Assembly: GCA_947304695.1 (NCBI GenBank) | Contig: CAMZBS010000064.1 | Coordinates: forward strand, 1-10,674 | Origin: an uncultured Prevotella sp. | GTDB lineage: Bacteria > Bacteroidota > Bacteroidia > Bacteroidales > Bacteroidaceae | Length of the DNA stretch: 10,674 bases | Reading direction: 5' to 3' | In this document: positions 1-6,276 of the stretch, piece by piece | Layout: the number at the start of each line of letters is the position of its first letter | Position numbering within the stretch: position 1 is the stretch's first letter | Position numbers and translations under genes: made by a program | Notes under the pieces: model-generated | Databases searched by the model: none | What the model was told of the DNA's origin: nothing | What the model saw: the letters and a program-made list of their open reading frames with translations, nothing else

Positions 1-83
1 ATGCCCACCAGATCCACGAAGCCCATGCAGAAGAAGCAGAGCATTACGGGGATGAGATAAATAGCTTTGTTTTGATTACCCAT
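1..83 (-). CDS. MFS sugar permease (probable fructose transporter), N-terminal fragment
   Basis: Only the first 27 codons are in the window. They begin with ATG at 83, six bases after the stop codon of the periplasmic GH32 gene, and read MGNQNKAIYLIPVMLCFFCM followed by GFVDLVG. A short polar start leading into a hydrophobic first membrane helix that ends in a G-F-x-D-x-x-G motif is typical of FucP/GluP-like major facilitator permeases of Bacteroidetes. In the B. thetaiotaomicron levan locus a permease of this kind (BT1758) sits next to the GH32 genes and takes up fructose. The tight spacing suggests co-transcription, and perhaps translational coupling, with the GH32 gene. The role would be inner-membrane import of the fructose released in the periplasm. 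The family call rests on one helix and on context, so it is probable rather than certain. Confidence 0.75.
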   Translation of the reverse strand, partial: MGNQNKAIYLIPVMLCFFCMGFVDLVG

Positions 84-89
84 GTTGTT

Positions 90-1745
90 TTAGTATTTGA
101 TTTCGTAAATAGTTGCTTTACCACCCTTTACCTTTATATTATTATACGGCTCTGAGGGGAACACAAGGTTGGTCATGGCCATCTTGCCATCACTGTCGAA
201 AGCCTCGATGCTACAGCGGTCGATGAAGATGCGTAGTTGCTTGATCTGTCCGTAGACAGGAGCTACGGTTACGCAGGGGAAGGTCTCGCTAAAGCTCACG
301 TCGCCACTCTTCGTGCGATCCATACTGAACGTCTGTTTCAAGCCGTCATAGACCATTGCAACCTGCTCACCCTTGCTGTTGCTCAACACTATTTCAGTCT
401 GGTTCTTAACATCGACGACTATCTCACAAGCCACCGTCAGTGCCTTCACCTTCGCGCCGCGCACGGCCAGCATCTCCTTTGAGGGCACCACGCTCACGTA
501 GGTCTCTTCACCATGCTGGAACAGGCCGAGGTCGCGGGGAATGGAATTGGCCGAGCGGAACTGCTTCGTAGGCACCTGGTTGGCATACTGCCAGTTCGAC
601 ATCCACGCCAGCACCACGTGGCGGTTCTCCGGGGCATTGTAGAACGACACTGTTGCATAGTGGTCTTTGCCATACTCCAACCACTTCGTCACCTTCGGCA
701 TCGACTCGCAGGTGAACTTCTTGCCGTCGAACTGTCCCACGAAGTACTGCGTGGCACTTCCACCAAAGGGACCACCCGGGTTGATGTTGCAGATGAGCAC
801 CCACTTGTTGTCTATCTTAAACAGGTCAGGACACTCCCACACGCCGCCGTGGTTGCCATACTCTTTGCCGAACGAACTCTCATAGTTCCATTCTTTCAGG
901 TTTTTCGATGAGTAGATGCGCATCTCCTGACCAGCAGCAAGAATGAGGTTCCAAGCCTTGATGTCTTCGTTCCAGAAAGGACGCGGGTCGCGGAAGTCGG
1001 GCACGTCGCTTGTTAGAACGGGGTTGCCGCTGTATTTCTCAAACGTGCGACCACCATCTTTCGAAACAGCCATCGATTGTGTTTGGTGCATGCCTGCCGA
1101 GGTGTAGAAAGCCACTACTTCGTCACCATTTGTTACGCACGACCCGCTGAATATCGATCCCAGCCAGTCGGGCTGCAAAGCCATTGGTTGACTTTCCCAA
1201 TGAATAAGATCGCGCGAGGTGGAATGTCCCCAGTGCATGTTCTCCCATTGTGAGCCGTATGGATTCCACTGATAATAAAGGTGCCATACACCATCTTTGT
1301 AGAACATACCATTAGGGTCATTCATCCAACCGTAGAGGGGCGTGTGGTGATAGATGGGACGGAAACGCTCACGGTTTGTTGTGTCGAACTTGTCGGAAAA
1401 CTTTATTGCCCGCCAGCAGACAAATTCGCTTACGGTGCCCTTCTGCCGACGGTCGCCATGGAACTCTATATCCAGTAAGCTGGCATTGTTCAGCTCGTAT
1501 GGAACGTAGTAGTCTACACGGTCTATGGCCAGCTTTACGTTCAGACGTTGCACCATGTCGTTTTTTCCGTTCAGCACTGCAATCGCGGCGATGTCTTCCG
1601 TTTCCTGTACGGGTAGTAGCACGTAGCGTTTTCCTTGCTGCATCTTCAACATGGCATGATTGTCGCCCAGCACCATTGGCTGTACCTGACCCTTGACCAA
1701 GGTGAGCGTCATTATTGCCATCAGTGTGAAAATGATTCTCTTCAT
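90..1745 (-). CDS. Periplasmic GH32 exo-fructosidase with N-terminal DUF4980-like domain
   Basis: This 551-residue enzyme should hydrolyse beta-fructofuranosyl bonds and release fructose from fructo-oligosaccharides. A signal peptide (residues 1-19, ending VKG before Q20) has no lipobox cysteine, so the protein is predicted to be soluble in the periplasm. Residues about 22-115 form a beta-rich domain like the DUF4980 module found before GH32 in Bacteroides fructanases. The five-bladed GH32 catalytic domain spans about 130-410. It has all three family signatures: WMNDPNG at 140-146 (nucleophile D143), FRDP at 251-254 (transition-state stabiliser D253) and ECPD at 304-307 (acid/base E304). A C-terminal beta-sandwich follows, containing the FIDRCSIEAF strand typical of the family. 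Length is normal and nothing is broken. The start is M1, at the head of the signal peptide; an upstream ATG reads only two codons and overlaps the real start. Exo-action is inferred from location and from B. thetaiotaomicron relatives. Linkage preference cannot be read from the sequence. Confidence 0.95.
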   Translation of the reverse strand: MKRIIFTLMAIMTLTLVKGQVQPMVLGDNHAMLKMQQGKRYVLLPVQETEDIAAIAVLNGKNDMVQRLNVKLAIDRVDYYVPYELNNASLLDIEFHGDRRQKGTVSEFVCWRAIKFSDKFDTTNRERFRPIYHHTPLYGWMNDPNGMFYKDGVWHLYYQWNPYGSQWENMHWGHSTSRDLIHWESQPMALQPDWLGSIFSGSCVTNGDEVVAFYTSAGMHQTQSMAVSKDGGRTFEKYSGNPVLTSDVPDFRDPRPFWNEDIKAWNLILAAGQEMRIYSSKNLKEWNYESSFGKEYGNHGGVWECPDLFKIDNKWVLICNINPGGPFGGSATQYFVGQFDGKKFTCESMPKVTKWLEYGKDHYATVSFYNAPENRHVVLAWMSNWQYANQVPTKQFRSANSIPRDLGLFQHGEETYVSVVPSKEMLAVRGAKVKALTVACEIVVDVKNQTEIVLSNSKGEQVAMVYDGLKQTFSMDRTKSGDVSFSETFPCVTVAPVYGQIKQLRIFIDRCSIEAFDSDGKMAMTNLVFPSEPYNNIKVKGGKATIYEIKY

Positions 1746-1780
1746 GTCATTCGGTTTTTATTTATTAATAATATCTGCTG

Positions 1781-1809
1781 CAAAGTTACAATGTTATCCT
1801 GAAAAACAA
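1781..1809 (-). promoter_or_regulatory. Putative Bacteroidetes promoter upstream of the periplasmic GH32 gene
   Basis: On the minus strand the spacer contains TAACTTTG (1788-1781), an exact match to the Bacteroidetes -7 consensus TAnnTTTG. A TTG (1809-1807) lies 18 bases upstream, in place of the -33 element. Transcription would start close to 1775, leaving a short AT-rich leader before the ATG at 1745. Such A/T-rich leaders without a strong Shine-Dalgarno sequence are normal in this phylum. I saw no terminator hairpin in this 95-bp spacer, so the gene could also be reached by read-through from the upstream gene. The motif is short and no transcript data are available. Confidence 0.45.
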
Positions 1810-1840
1810 CCTTCTACCTAATCAAAACAATTCATCAAAA

Positions 1841-2791
1841 TCATTTTTTTACTAACTTCTTTCCATTGAAAATATACAGCCCCTTTGTCGGCTGAGTCAC
1901 ACACCGTCCACTGAGGGTGAAATAATTACTGTTGAGAAATTTGCCAAATACGACTTCGCTAATTCCCGCAATTTCACTGTCGGCCAATTTGATGGTAATG
2001 CCGGGGCACTTCTCCTGAATCTGGTCCCAGTAGGGGTCTTTCAGTGTCACCTCTGTCACGTCGAGTATGGTTGCCTCGGCAGAGAGCTTGGAGAGCAGCA
2101 GTGCAAAGTCGTCGTAGTCCACACGGAACCAGTCGCCATTGGTATTCTGGCAGTCACCACGCATCAGCGATCCCGTCACCTTCACCTCGCCAGTCAGTGA
2201 GTTGTCTGCAATGTCGGTCAGCTTCTTACCATCCACCTTGGCGGGTTCTTCGATTACGATATTGTCTATCCACACTTCTTGTGGAGCGTTGACATCGCCT
2301 GTCTGTGCCATAATGCTCATCACACCAGGGAAGTCGTTCAGATTGACGTTGGTCGAGAAGTCAAGCACCACCTTCTGCCACTTTCCTTCAGCACCATACC
2401 AGGCTGCTGTCTTTTCCCAGTAGCTAGCAGCACCTTCATTGGTGGGATCTGACAGCTCAATCATCACATTGTCGTTCTGAGCTTTGCGAATCATCAGCGA
2501 CACGCGGCGGCCACCATCCAGATTGGGTGTCATCCAGTCGCGGAAAGGACACGCCACATGCTTCTGTCCGAAGTCGTTGCCTGTCATCGTGAACTTCATG
2601 CATTTGGCCGATGGGTTGATGCCGTCCTTCTCAGGATTGTCCACCACCGATGGGTTGCCTCGATCCCACCAGCCACCAAATTCATTACGCGAGGTAATCG
2701 ACTCGTCCTCACCATCCCACAGGACAATCTGAGCATTGCACACTGTTGCGGCAAACATTGTTGCCAGAAGTAAAACTTTTCTCATGTTCAT
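1841..2791 (-). CDS. Secreted protein of unknown function with CBM-like domain and T9SS-like C-terminal tail
   Basis: I do not recognise a named family for this 316-residue protein. A signal peptide (residues 1-20, ending CNA before Q21) lacks a lipobox, so the protein is exported without a lipid anchor. Residues about 22-182 alternate short strands and end in a WIDNIVIEE strand. This pattern, with many exposed-type tryptophans (W25, W41, W42, W86, W125, W131), resembles the jelly-roll carbohydrate-binding domains attached to bacterial glycanases. Residues about 185-285 form a second, unassigned region. The last 27 residues (290-316) follow the pattern Y-x-L-S-G-R ... K-G-x-Y-I-x-N-G-K-K. Tails like this are widespread in secreted Prevotella proteins and resemble type IX secretion sorting domains. 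No glycosidase catalytic signature is visible. Position between two GH32 genes suggests a fructan-binding accessory role, which is an inference. M3 is an equally plausible start. Confidence 0.85.
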   Translation of the reverse strand: MNMRKVLLLATMFAATVCNAQIVLWDGEDESITSRNEFGGWWDRGNPSVVDNPEKDGINPSAKCMKFTMTGNDFGQKHVACPFRDWMTPNLDGGRRVSLMIRKAQNDNVMIELSDPTNEGAASYWEKTAAWYGAEGKWQKVVLDFSTNVNLNDFPGVMSIMAQTGDVNAPQEVWIDNIVIEEPAKVDGKKLTDIADNSLTGEVKVTGSLMRGDCQNTNGDWFRVDYDDFALLLSKLSAEATILDVTEVTLKDPYWDQIQEKCPGITIKLADSEIAGISEVVFGKFLNSNYFTLSGRCVTQPTKGLYIFNGKKLVKK

Positions 2792-2829
2792 TCAGTTTTA
2801 TGTTTATATTAAGTTTCGATTTTCGACTA

Positions 2830-2857
2830 CAAAAATAGGAGTAATCATATTGTAAAA
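2830..2857 (-). promoter_or_regulatory. Putative Bacteroidetes promoter upstream of the 316-residue secreted protein gene
   Basis: TATTTTTG on the minus strand (2837-2830) matches the -7 consensus TAnnTTTG. About 18 bases upstream there is only a T-rich stretch (2857-2854) rather than a clear TTTG, so the -33 element is weak. The site lies just past the inverted repeat that follows the surface GH32 gene, which is where a new transcription unit would be expected to begin. The leader to the ATG at 2791 would be about 30-35 bases and AT-rich. Confidence 0.4.
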
Positions 2858-2886
2858 GGATAAAACTTGTTTCATCGGCTAAAAGA

Positions 2887-2926
2887 AATCGTTCAATGTA
2901 ACATTTTTCTGCTACATTGAACGATT
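2887..2926 (-). terminator. Perfect 14-bp inverted repeat, probable intrinsic terminator after the surface GH32 gene
   Basis: Arms at 2887-2900 (AATCGTTCAATGTA) and 2913-2926 (TACATTGAACGATT) are exact reverse complements around a 12-base loop. The hairpin begins 22 bases after the GH32 stop codon. In the direction of transcription it is followed at once by TTTCTTTT, as in a rho-independent terminator. The stem is AT-rich, with only four G-C pairs out of 14, so termination may be partial. It probably separates the SusC-to-surface-GH32 operon from the genes downstream. A protein-binding palindrome or an mRNA 3'-end stabiliser are alternatives. Confidence 0.65.
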
Positions 2927-2948
2927 ATTACTATGTTCAGAGATTGAA

Positions 2949-4592
2949 TTATTGCTGGCTGACTTTCACATCGCTGATGGTAATGGAACCACCGTAGTTG
3001 TTGATGCTCCAGCAGTTCTTCTGGATGCCGTAGATGCGCTGGGTGTAGGCACAGACATCGTTGACGTACATTACCAGAACAGAGTTGTCTGTGTAGATGT
3101 CTATGTTGTAGACGTTATCGGAAGGACGCTCAAACCAGTAGCCGTCAATGCCTTCGATGAAGCCTTTGCTCATGATTGTTTCTTCTTCGCCTTTGTCGTT
3201 TGTCTTAATTCGATAGCCCTCCTGCTCGAAGTTCACCTTGCGGTGGTTCTCGTCCTCGGGATTGACAATCATGGTGTAGTAGAAGTCGGGATTGGTGCCA
3301 CGCACAAATGATACTCCGAACTTATCCCAGTTGTTTGAGGTCTTGACGGTGAAGGATATGTGGTTGCAGGTGCTCAGACGGTTGTAGAGCACGTAGGCAT
3401 CGTTGCCCGTGAGCGTACCGTCGGCATAGCCGTTGCTGGCCATCACCTTCACCTCTTGTGCCTTGCTGTATTTGGCAGCCATAGCGGGCACGGCGCCCAG
3501 CGTGAGCGTGCCGTCGGCGTGCTGCAGCAGTTTGTGGCACACCAGTGCACCACTCCAGTTGGGTTCCTTGCCGTCACCAGCCCCCACGTTGATGTTCTTC
3601 TCGTGAATGTCGGCACCCGAACGGAAGGGACACCAGCCCCAGATGTAGCGGTCGGTGCCGTTGCTGGCCGTCTTTCCGGCATAGAAGGCACGGCTATCGA
3701 GCACGCCCTCATGGCCGTCGGCAGGCCAACGGGGTCCGTCGTTGAAGCATGCCTTCAGGTCGTCCCATGAGGAGGCCATCATATATTTCACTTTGCGGCT
3801 CCAGCTGCGCTGCAGACTCTCACTGTAGACAAGATACCAGTACTGGCCCATTTTGAACACGTCAGGGCACTCGAGCATGCGGTCCCAGATCATCTTGAAA
3901 TGGCCCACGTGCTCCCAAGCCTTCATGTCGGTCGACTTGAACTCAGCAAACACGGGGTCGCCGCCCCCGGCGGGGTAGGTGGCAATGACCATGCGGTAGA
4001 GGCTGTCGTCGGCCTTGAAAATCTGCGGGTCGCGGAAGTCGTTGGCCGAGTAGCCGTGGTCGGTGCCCTTGAGCGACCATGCGATGTCTTTTGTCCATGT
4101 CTTGAAGTCGGCTGACGTGGCGCGCAGCACCACCTCGCGGTTCTCGCAGTTGCCGTTGTGGCCAGTGTAGTAGATGTAGTACAGGCCGTCTTTCTCGTTA
4201 TAGGCGGCACAGCCTGTGCCCAGTGCGGCATCCTGTGCATAGTCGTTGGTGGCCGTGGGCAGCACCTCGCCCATCGACGCATAGTTGCAGCCGTCGGTAG
4301 TGCTCACGCCCCAAATGGGGTGGAAACGGTGCGAGGGGTTGTTGTCGTACTCCTGTAGGTAGAGCACCTTGAAGTTGGCTGCCTTCTGGTCGTAGAAGGG
4401 CATGGGGTCGCCGCAACGCCCAATGGTGGGGTTGTAGTAGGTGTTGAAACCACGCTCGTCAGTGGGGATGAATTGCGAGGTTGTTCCGTTCCAGTCCTTT
4501 GGGCTGTCGCCTTCGAACTCGTCGTCGCTGCATGCCGTCAGCGCAGTGGCTGACAGCATGAGTGCGAATATTGGAAATATCATTGTCTTCAT
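2949..4592 (-). CDS. Surface GH32 lipoprotein, probable endo-acting fructanase (levanase-like)
   Basis: This 547-residue enzyme is predicted to cut fructan chains outside the cell. The signal peptide ends in the lipobox LTAC with lipidated C21. The acidic residues that follow (SDDEFEGD) fit the Bacteroidetes lipoprotein export signal for surface exposure. The catalytic five-bladed domain covers about 50-370. The acid/base motif ECPD is at 241-244 (E241) and the stabiliser motif FRDP at 186-189 (D188). The nucleophile motif is atypical: GRCGDPMPFYD at 58-68, with D62 the likely nucleophile, instead of WMNDPNG. A beta-sandwich of about 170 residues completes the protein. Gene position after the SusCD and glycan-binding protein genes matches the endo-levanase BT1760 of B. 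thetaiotaomicron, so endo-levanase is the best guess. Endo mode and linkage are inferred. The start at 4592 directly heads the signal peptide. A 14-bp hairpin follows the stop. Confidence 0.9.
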   Translation of the reverse strand: MKTMIFPIFALMLSATALTACSDDEFEGDSPKDWNGTTSQFIPTDERGFNTYYNPTIGRCGDPMPFYDQKAANFKVLYLQEYDNNPSHRFHPIWGVSTTDGCNYASMGEVLPTATNDYAQDAALGTGCAAYNEKDGLYYIYYTGHNGNCENREVVLRATSADFKTWTKDIAWSLKGTDHGYSANDFRDPQIFKADDSLYRMVIATYPAGGGDPVFAEFKSTDMKAWEHVGHFKMIWDRMLECPDVFKMGQYWYLVYSESLQRSWSRKVKYMMASSWDDLKACFNDGPRWPADGHEGVLDSRAFYAGKTASNGTDRYIWGWCPFRSGADIHEKNINVGAGDGKEPNWSGALVCHKLLQHADGTLTLGAVPAMAAKYSKAQEVKVMASNGYADGTLTGNDAYVLYNRLSTCNHISFTVKTSNNWDKFGVSFVRGTNPDFYYTMIVNPEDENHRKVNFEQEGYRIKTNDKGEEETIMSKGFIEGIDGYWFERPSDNVYNIDIYTDNSVLVMYVNDVCAYTQRIYGIQKNCWSINNYGGSITISDVKVSQQ

Positions 4593-4604
4593 AATTTGCG
4601 ATTT

Positions 4605-4709
4605 TTTTCGTTATTTCGTTATTTTGTTATTTCGGGATTCCGTTATTTCGGGATTCCGTTATTCCGTTATTCCGTGATTTGGTTAATTTCGGGATTTCGG
4701 GATTCCGAT
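4605..4709 (-). repeat. Degenerate octamer tandem array between glycan-binding protein and surface GH32 genes
   Basis: Read on the coding strand, the spacer consists of about 13 consecutive units of eight bases with consensus NNCGRAAT. Examples are CCCGAAAT, AACGGAAT, CACGGAAT and AACGAAAT; one unit has nine bases. The array fills most of the 135-bp gap and stops about 12 bases before the start codon of the surface GH32 gene. Block 4641-4666 (26 bp) is identical to 6142-6167 in the next spacer upstream. The array is non-coding in the transcript sense. Function is unknown. Confidence 0.85.
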
Positions 4710-4727
4710 TTGTTGGCGTTGAAATGT

Positions 4728-6110
4728 TTAATGCCCCGAAAGATACTTGAAGGCATTGCCCGTCATGATACCCACGTTGTCGTGATAGTAGGGCACGAAG
4801 TCGTTGGGCGAGTACCAGTCGTAGCAGCCCGAGCCGAAGCAGATGATGCCACCCTTGCCGAAGGTGCCGTCGAAGGCAGGTGCCTCCCATACGACCACGG
4901 CATTGTCGCCACCATGGCCCAGTGCGCGGCAGCCAGTCTGCTGCTCCCAATCGGCAAAGTCGCTGAAGCCCCAGCTGCCCCACTGCGACACACAGTTCGA
5001 GATCTTGTAGCCCGCATCGGTGGTAATGATCTTCTCATTTCCACCCACCAGTCCTTGCCACAGGGGGTGTGAGGCATCATTGGGCAGGAAGCTCCACTCG
5101 CCTCCGGCACTGATGATGTCGCCACCCTCGTCGCTGCTGCCCCAGCAGTTGTTGGCACAGCGCTGATCCTTCACGGCACCCAGCGAGGCGGCATAGTTCA
5201 CGGCTGCACGGCCCAGGATGAAGGCACCGCCGTTCTTGTAGTAGTCCTGCAGCTTGTTGCGATAGGCCATGGCGGTAGAAGTGGCACCGCTTTCAAAGTC
5301 GCTCAGCGTTTCAGATGGCTGGTGCTGCCAGTGCCAGAAGATAACCTCGCACTTCGACAGGTCCATGTTGGCCATGTCGCCCCACGACACGAACATCGAT
5401 TGTTCGATATTGGCCGTCATCCACTTGCATGCCTCCAGTTCCTCGCCTTCCAGCTCTTCCATCTTGGTGGCCTTGCTGCTGCCCAGGAAGATGGCTTTCG
5501 GTGCGCTTACCGTCTGCAGCGTCACGGTGTAGGTGGCCTTGGCAGTGTTGTCGGTCACGGTGTAGGTGACAGGATTGGTGAAGTCGGTGACCACGCCGCC
5601 AGCAGGCGAAATGGTGGCATCTTCGGTTAGTGTAATGGTGGGCACAATCTTCGTCACGTCGACGGTAGAAGGCAGGAAGGCCGTGATGGTGTGGTCTTCT
5701 TCGTTGATGGTGGCCTTGTAGGTGTCGTTGATGATGAATGAGGTGATGCGTGCCTCGTCGTTCCTGACGTTGACCACCCAGTCGAGGAACAGGTCGCCGT
5801 TGGTTATGCTAAGTGTCTGTGCGGCAGAGAAGTCCACCGTGCTGCCCACGGTCATATTGGCCTTTGCTCCGTCGGAAATGGCCATCTTGGTAATCTTCAT
5901 CTGTTGCTTGCCAGTGAAGTCTACGGGCACTTTCACCTTGATGGTGCGCTTCGACAGGTCGATCACACCTTTATAAGTGTCGTTCAGTTCGAACGCCTCA
6001 ACCATGCAGTCGCCCGAAAGAGCGAGGTCGCTCACATTGTCGCTCGAGCAGGCCACCAGTGCGATGACTGAACATAAGAGCGCGAATGCTGAATATAATA
6101 TTTTTTTCAT
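4728..6110 (-). CDS. Surface glycan-binding lipoprotein (SusE-position) with two Ig-like repeats and DUF4960-like domain
   Basis: This 460-residue protein is the likely fructan-binding surface lipoprotein of the locus, in the place held by BT1761 in the B. thetaiotaomicron levan PUL. The signal peptide ends in the lipobox LVAC, with lipidated C21. Two Ig-like repeats follow, at about 35-116 and 119-200. Both carry an F-x-[IL]-N-D-T-Y-K motif (40-47 and 125-132), then a beta hairpin and a VP/LP turn, as in DUF5018-type repeats of SusE-like proteins. The C-terminal 255 residues begin with a Rossmann-like strand (KAIFLGSSK, 205-213), include GGAFILGRA (294-302), and are rich in tryptophan and in paired cysteines. 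I assign them to DUF4960 from memory of the family pattern. No glycosidase motif is seen. The gene is flanked on both sides by octamer repeat arrays. The start at 6110 heads the signal peptide directly. The binding role is inferred from context. Confidence 0.85.
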   Translation of the reverse strand: MKKILYSAFALLCSVIALVACSSDNVSDLALSGDCMVEAFELNDTYKGVIDLSKRTIKVKVPVDFTGKQQMKITKMAISDGAKANMTVGSTVDFSAAQTLSITNGDLFLDWVVNVRNDEARITSFIINDTYKATINEEDHTITAFLPSTVDVTKIVPTITLTEDATISPAGGVVTDFTNPVTYTVTDNTAKATYTVTLQTVSAPKAIFLGSSKATKMEELEGEELEACKWMTANIEQSMFVSWGDMANMDLSKCEVIFWHWQHQPSETLSDFESGATSTAMAYRNKLQDYYKNGGAFILGRAAVNYAASLGAVKDQRCANNCWGSSDEGGDIISAGGEWSFLPNDASHPLWQGLVGGNEKIITTDAGYKISNCVSQWGSWGFSDFADWEQQTGCRALGHGGDNAVVVWEAPAFDGTFGKGGIICFGSGCYDWYSPNDFVPYYHDNVGIMTGNAFKYLSGH

Positions 6111-6129
6111 AATTTGCGTAATTTACGAT

Positions 6130-6250
6130 TTTTCGGGATTTCGTTATTTCGGGATTCCGTTATTCCGATATTCCGGAATTTCGTGATTTCGAGATTTCGT
6201 TATTCCGTTATTCCGGGATTTCGTGATTTCGTGAATTTCGGGATTCCGAT
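6130..6250 (-). repeat. Degenerate octamer tandem array between susD-like and glycan-binding protein genes
   Basis: The spacer carries about 15 consecutive units of the same coding-strand consensus, NNCGRAAT (CCCGAAAT, CACGAAAT, AACGGAAT, ATCGGAAT and others), with a few seven- or nine-base units. It occupies most of the 166-bp gap and ends about 20 bases before the start codon of the glycan-binding protein gene. Orientation is the same as in the 4605-4709 array. The two arrays share a 26-bp identical block and the same first two units at their upstream ends. I see no hairpin terminator or promoter in the rest of the spacer. Confidence 0.85.
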
Positions 6251-6276
6251 TTATTTATATTTCAATCTTCAGTGTT

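Noticed and set aside
1741..1750. Two-codon upstream ORF (ATG ACA TGA) overlapping the periplasmic GH32 start
   Set aside because: It is too short to distinguish from chance; noted only because it makes the upstream ATG an unlikely start.
3923..4282. Minus-strand open frame of 119 codons inside the surface GH32 gene in another frame
   Set aside because: The product is rich in threonine, arginine and proline in a repetitive way typical of out-of-frame translation; the GH32 frame carries the catalytic motifs.
4605..6250. CRISPR array reading of the intergenic repeats
   Set aside because: Units are only eight bases, contiguous and degenerate, with no spacers of constant length and no cas genes nearby.
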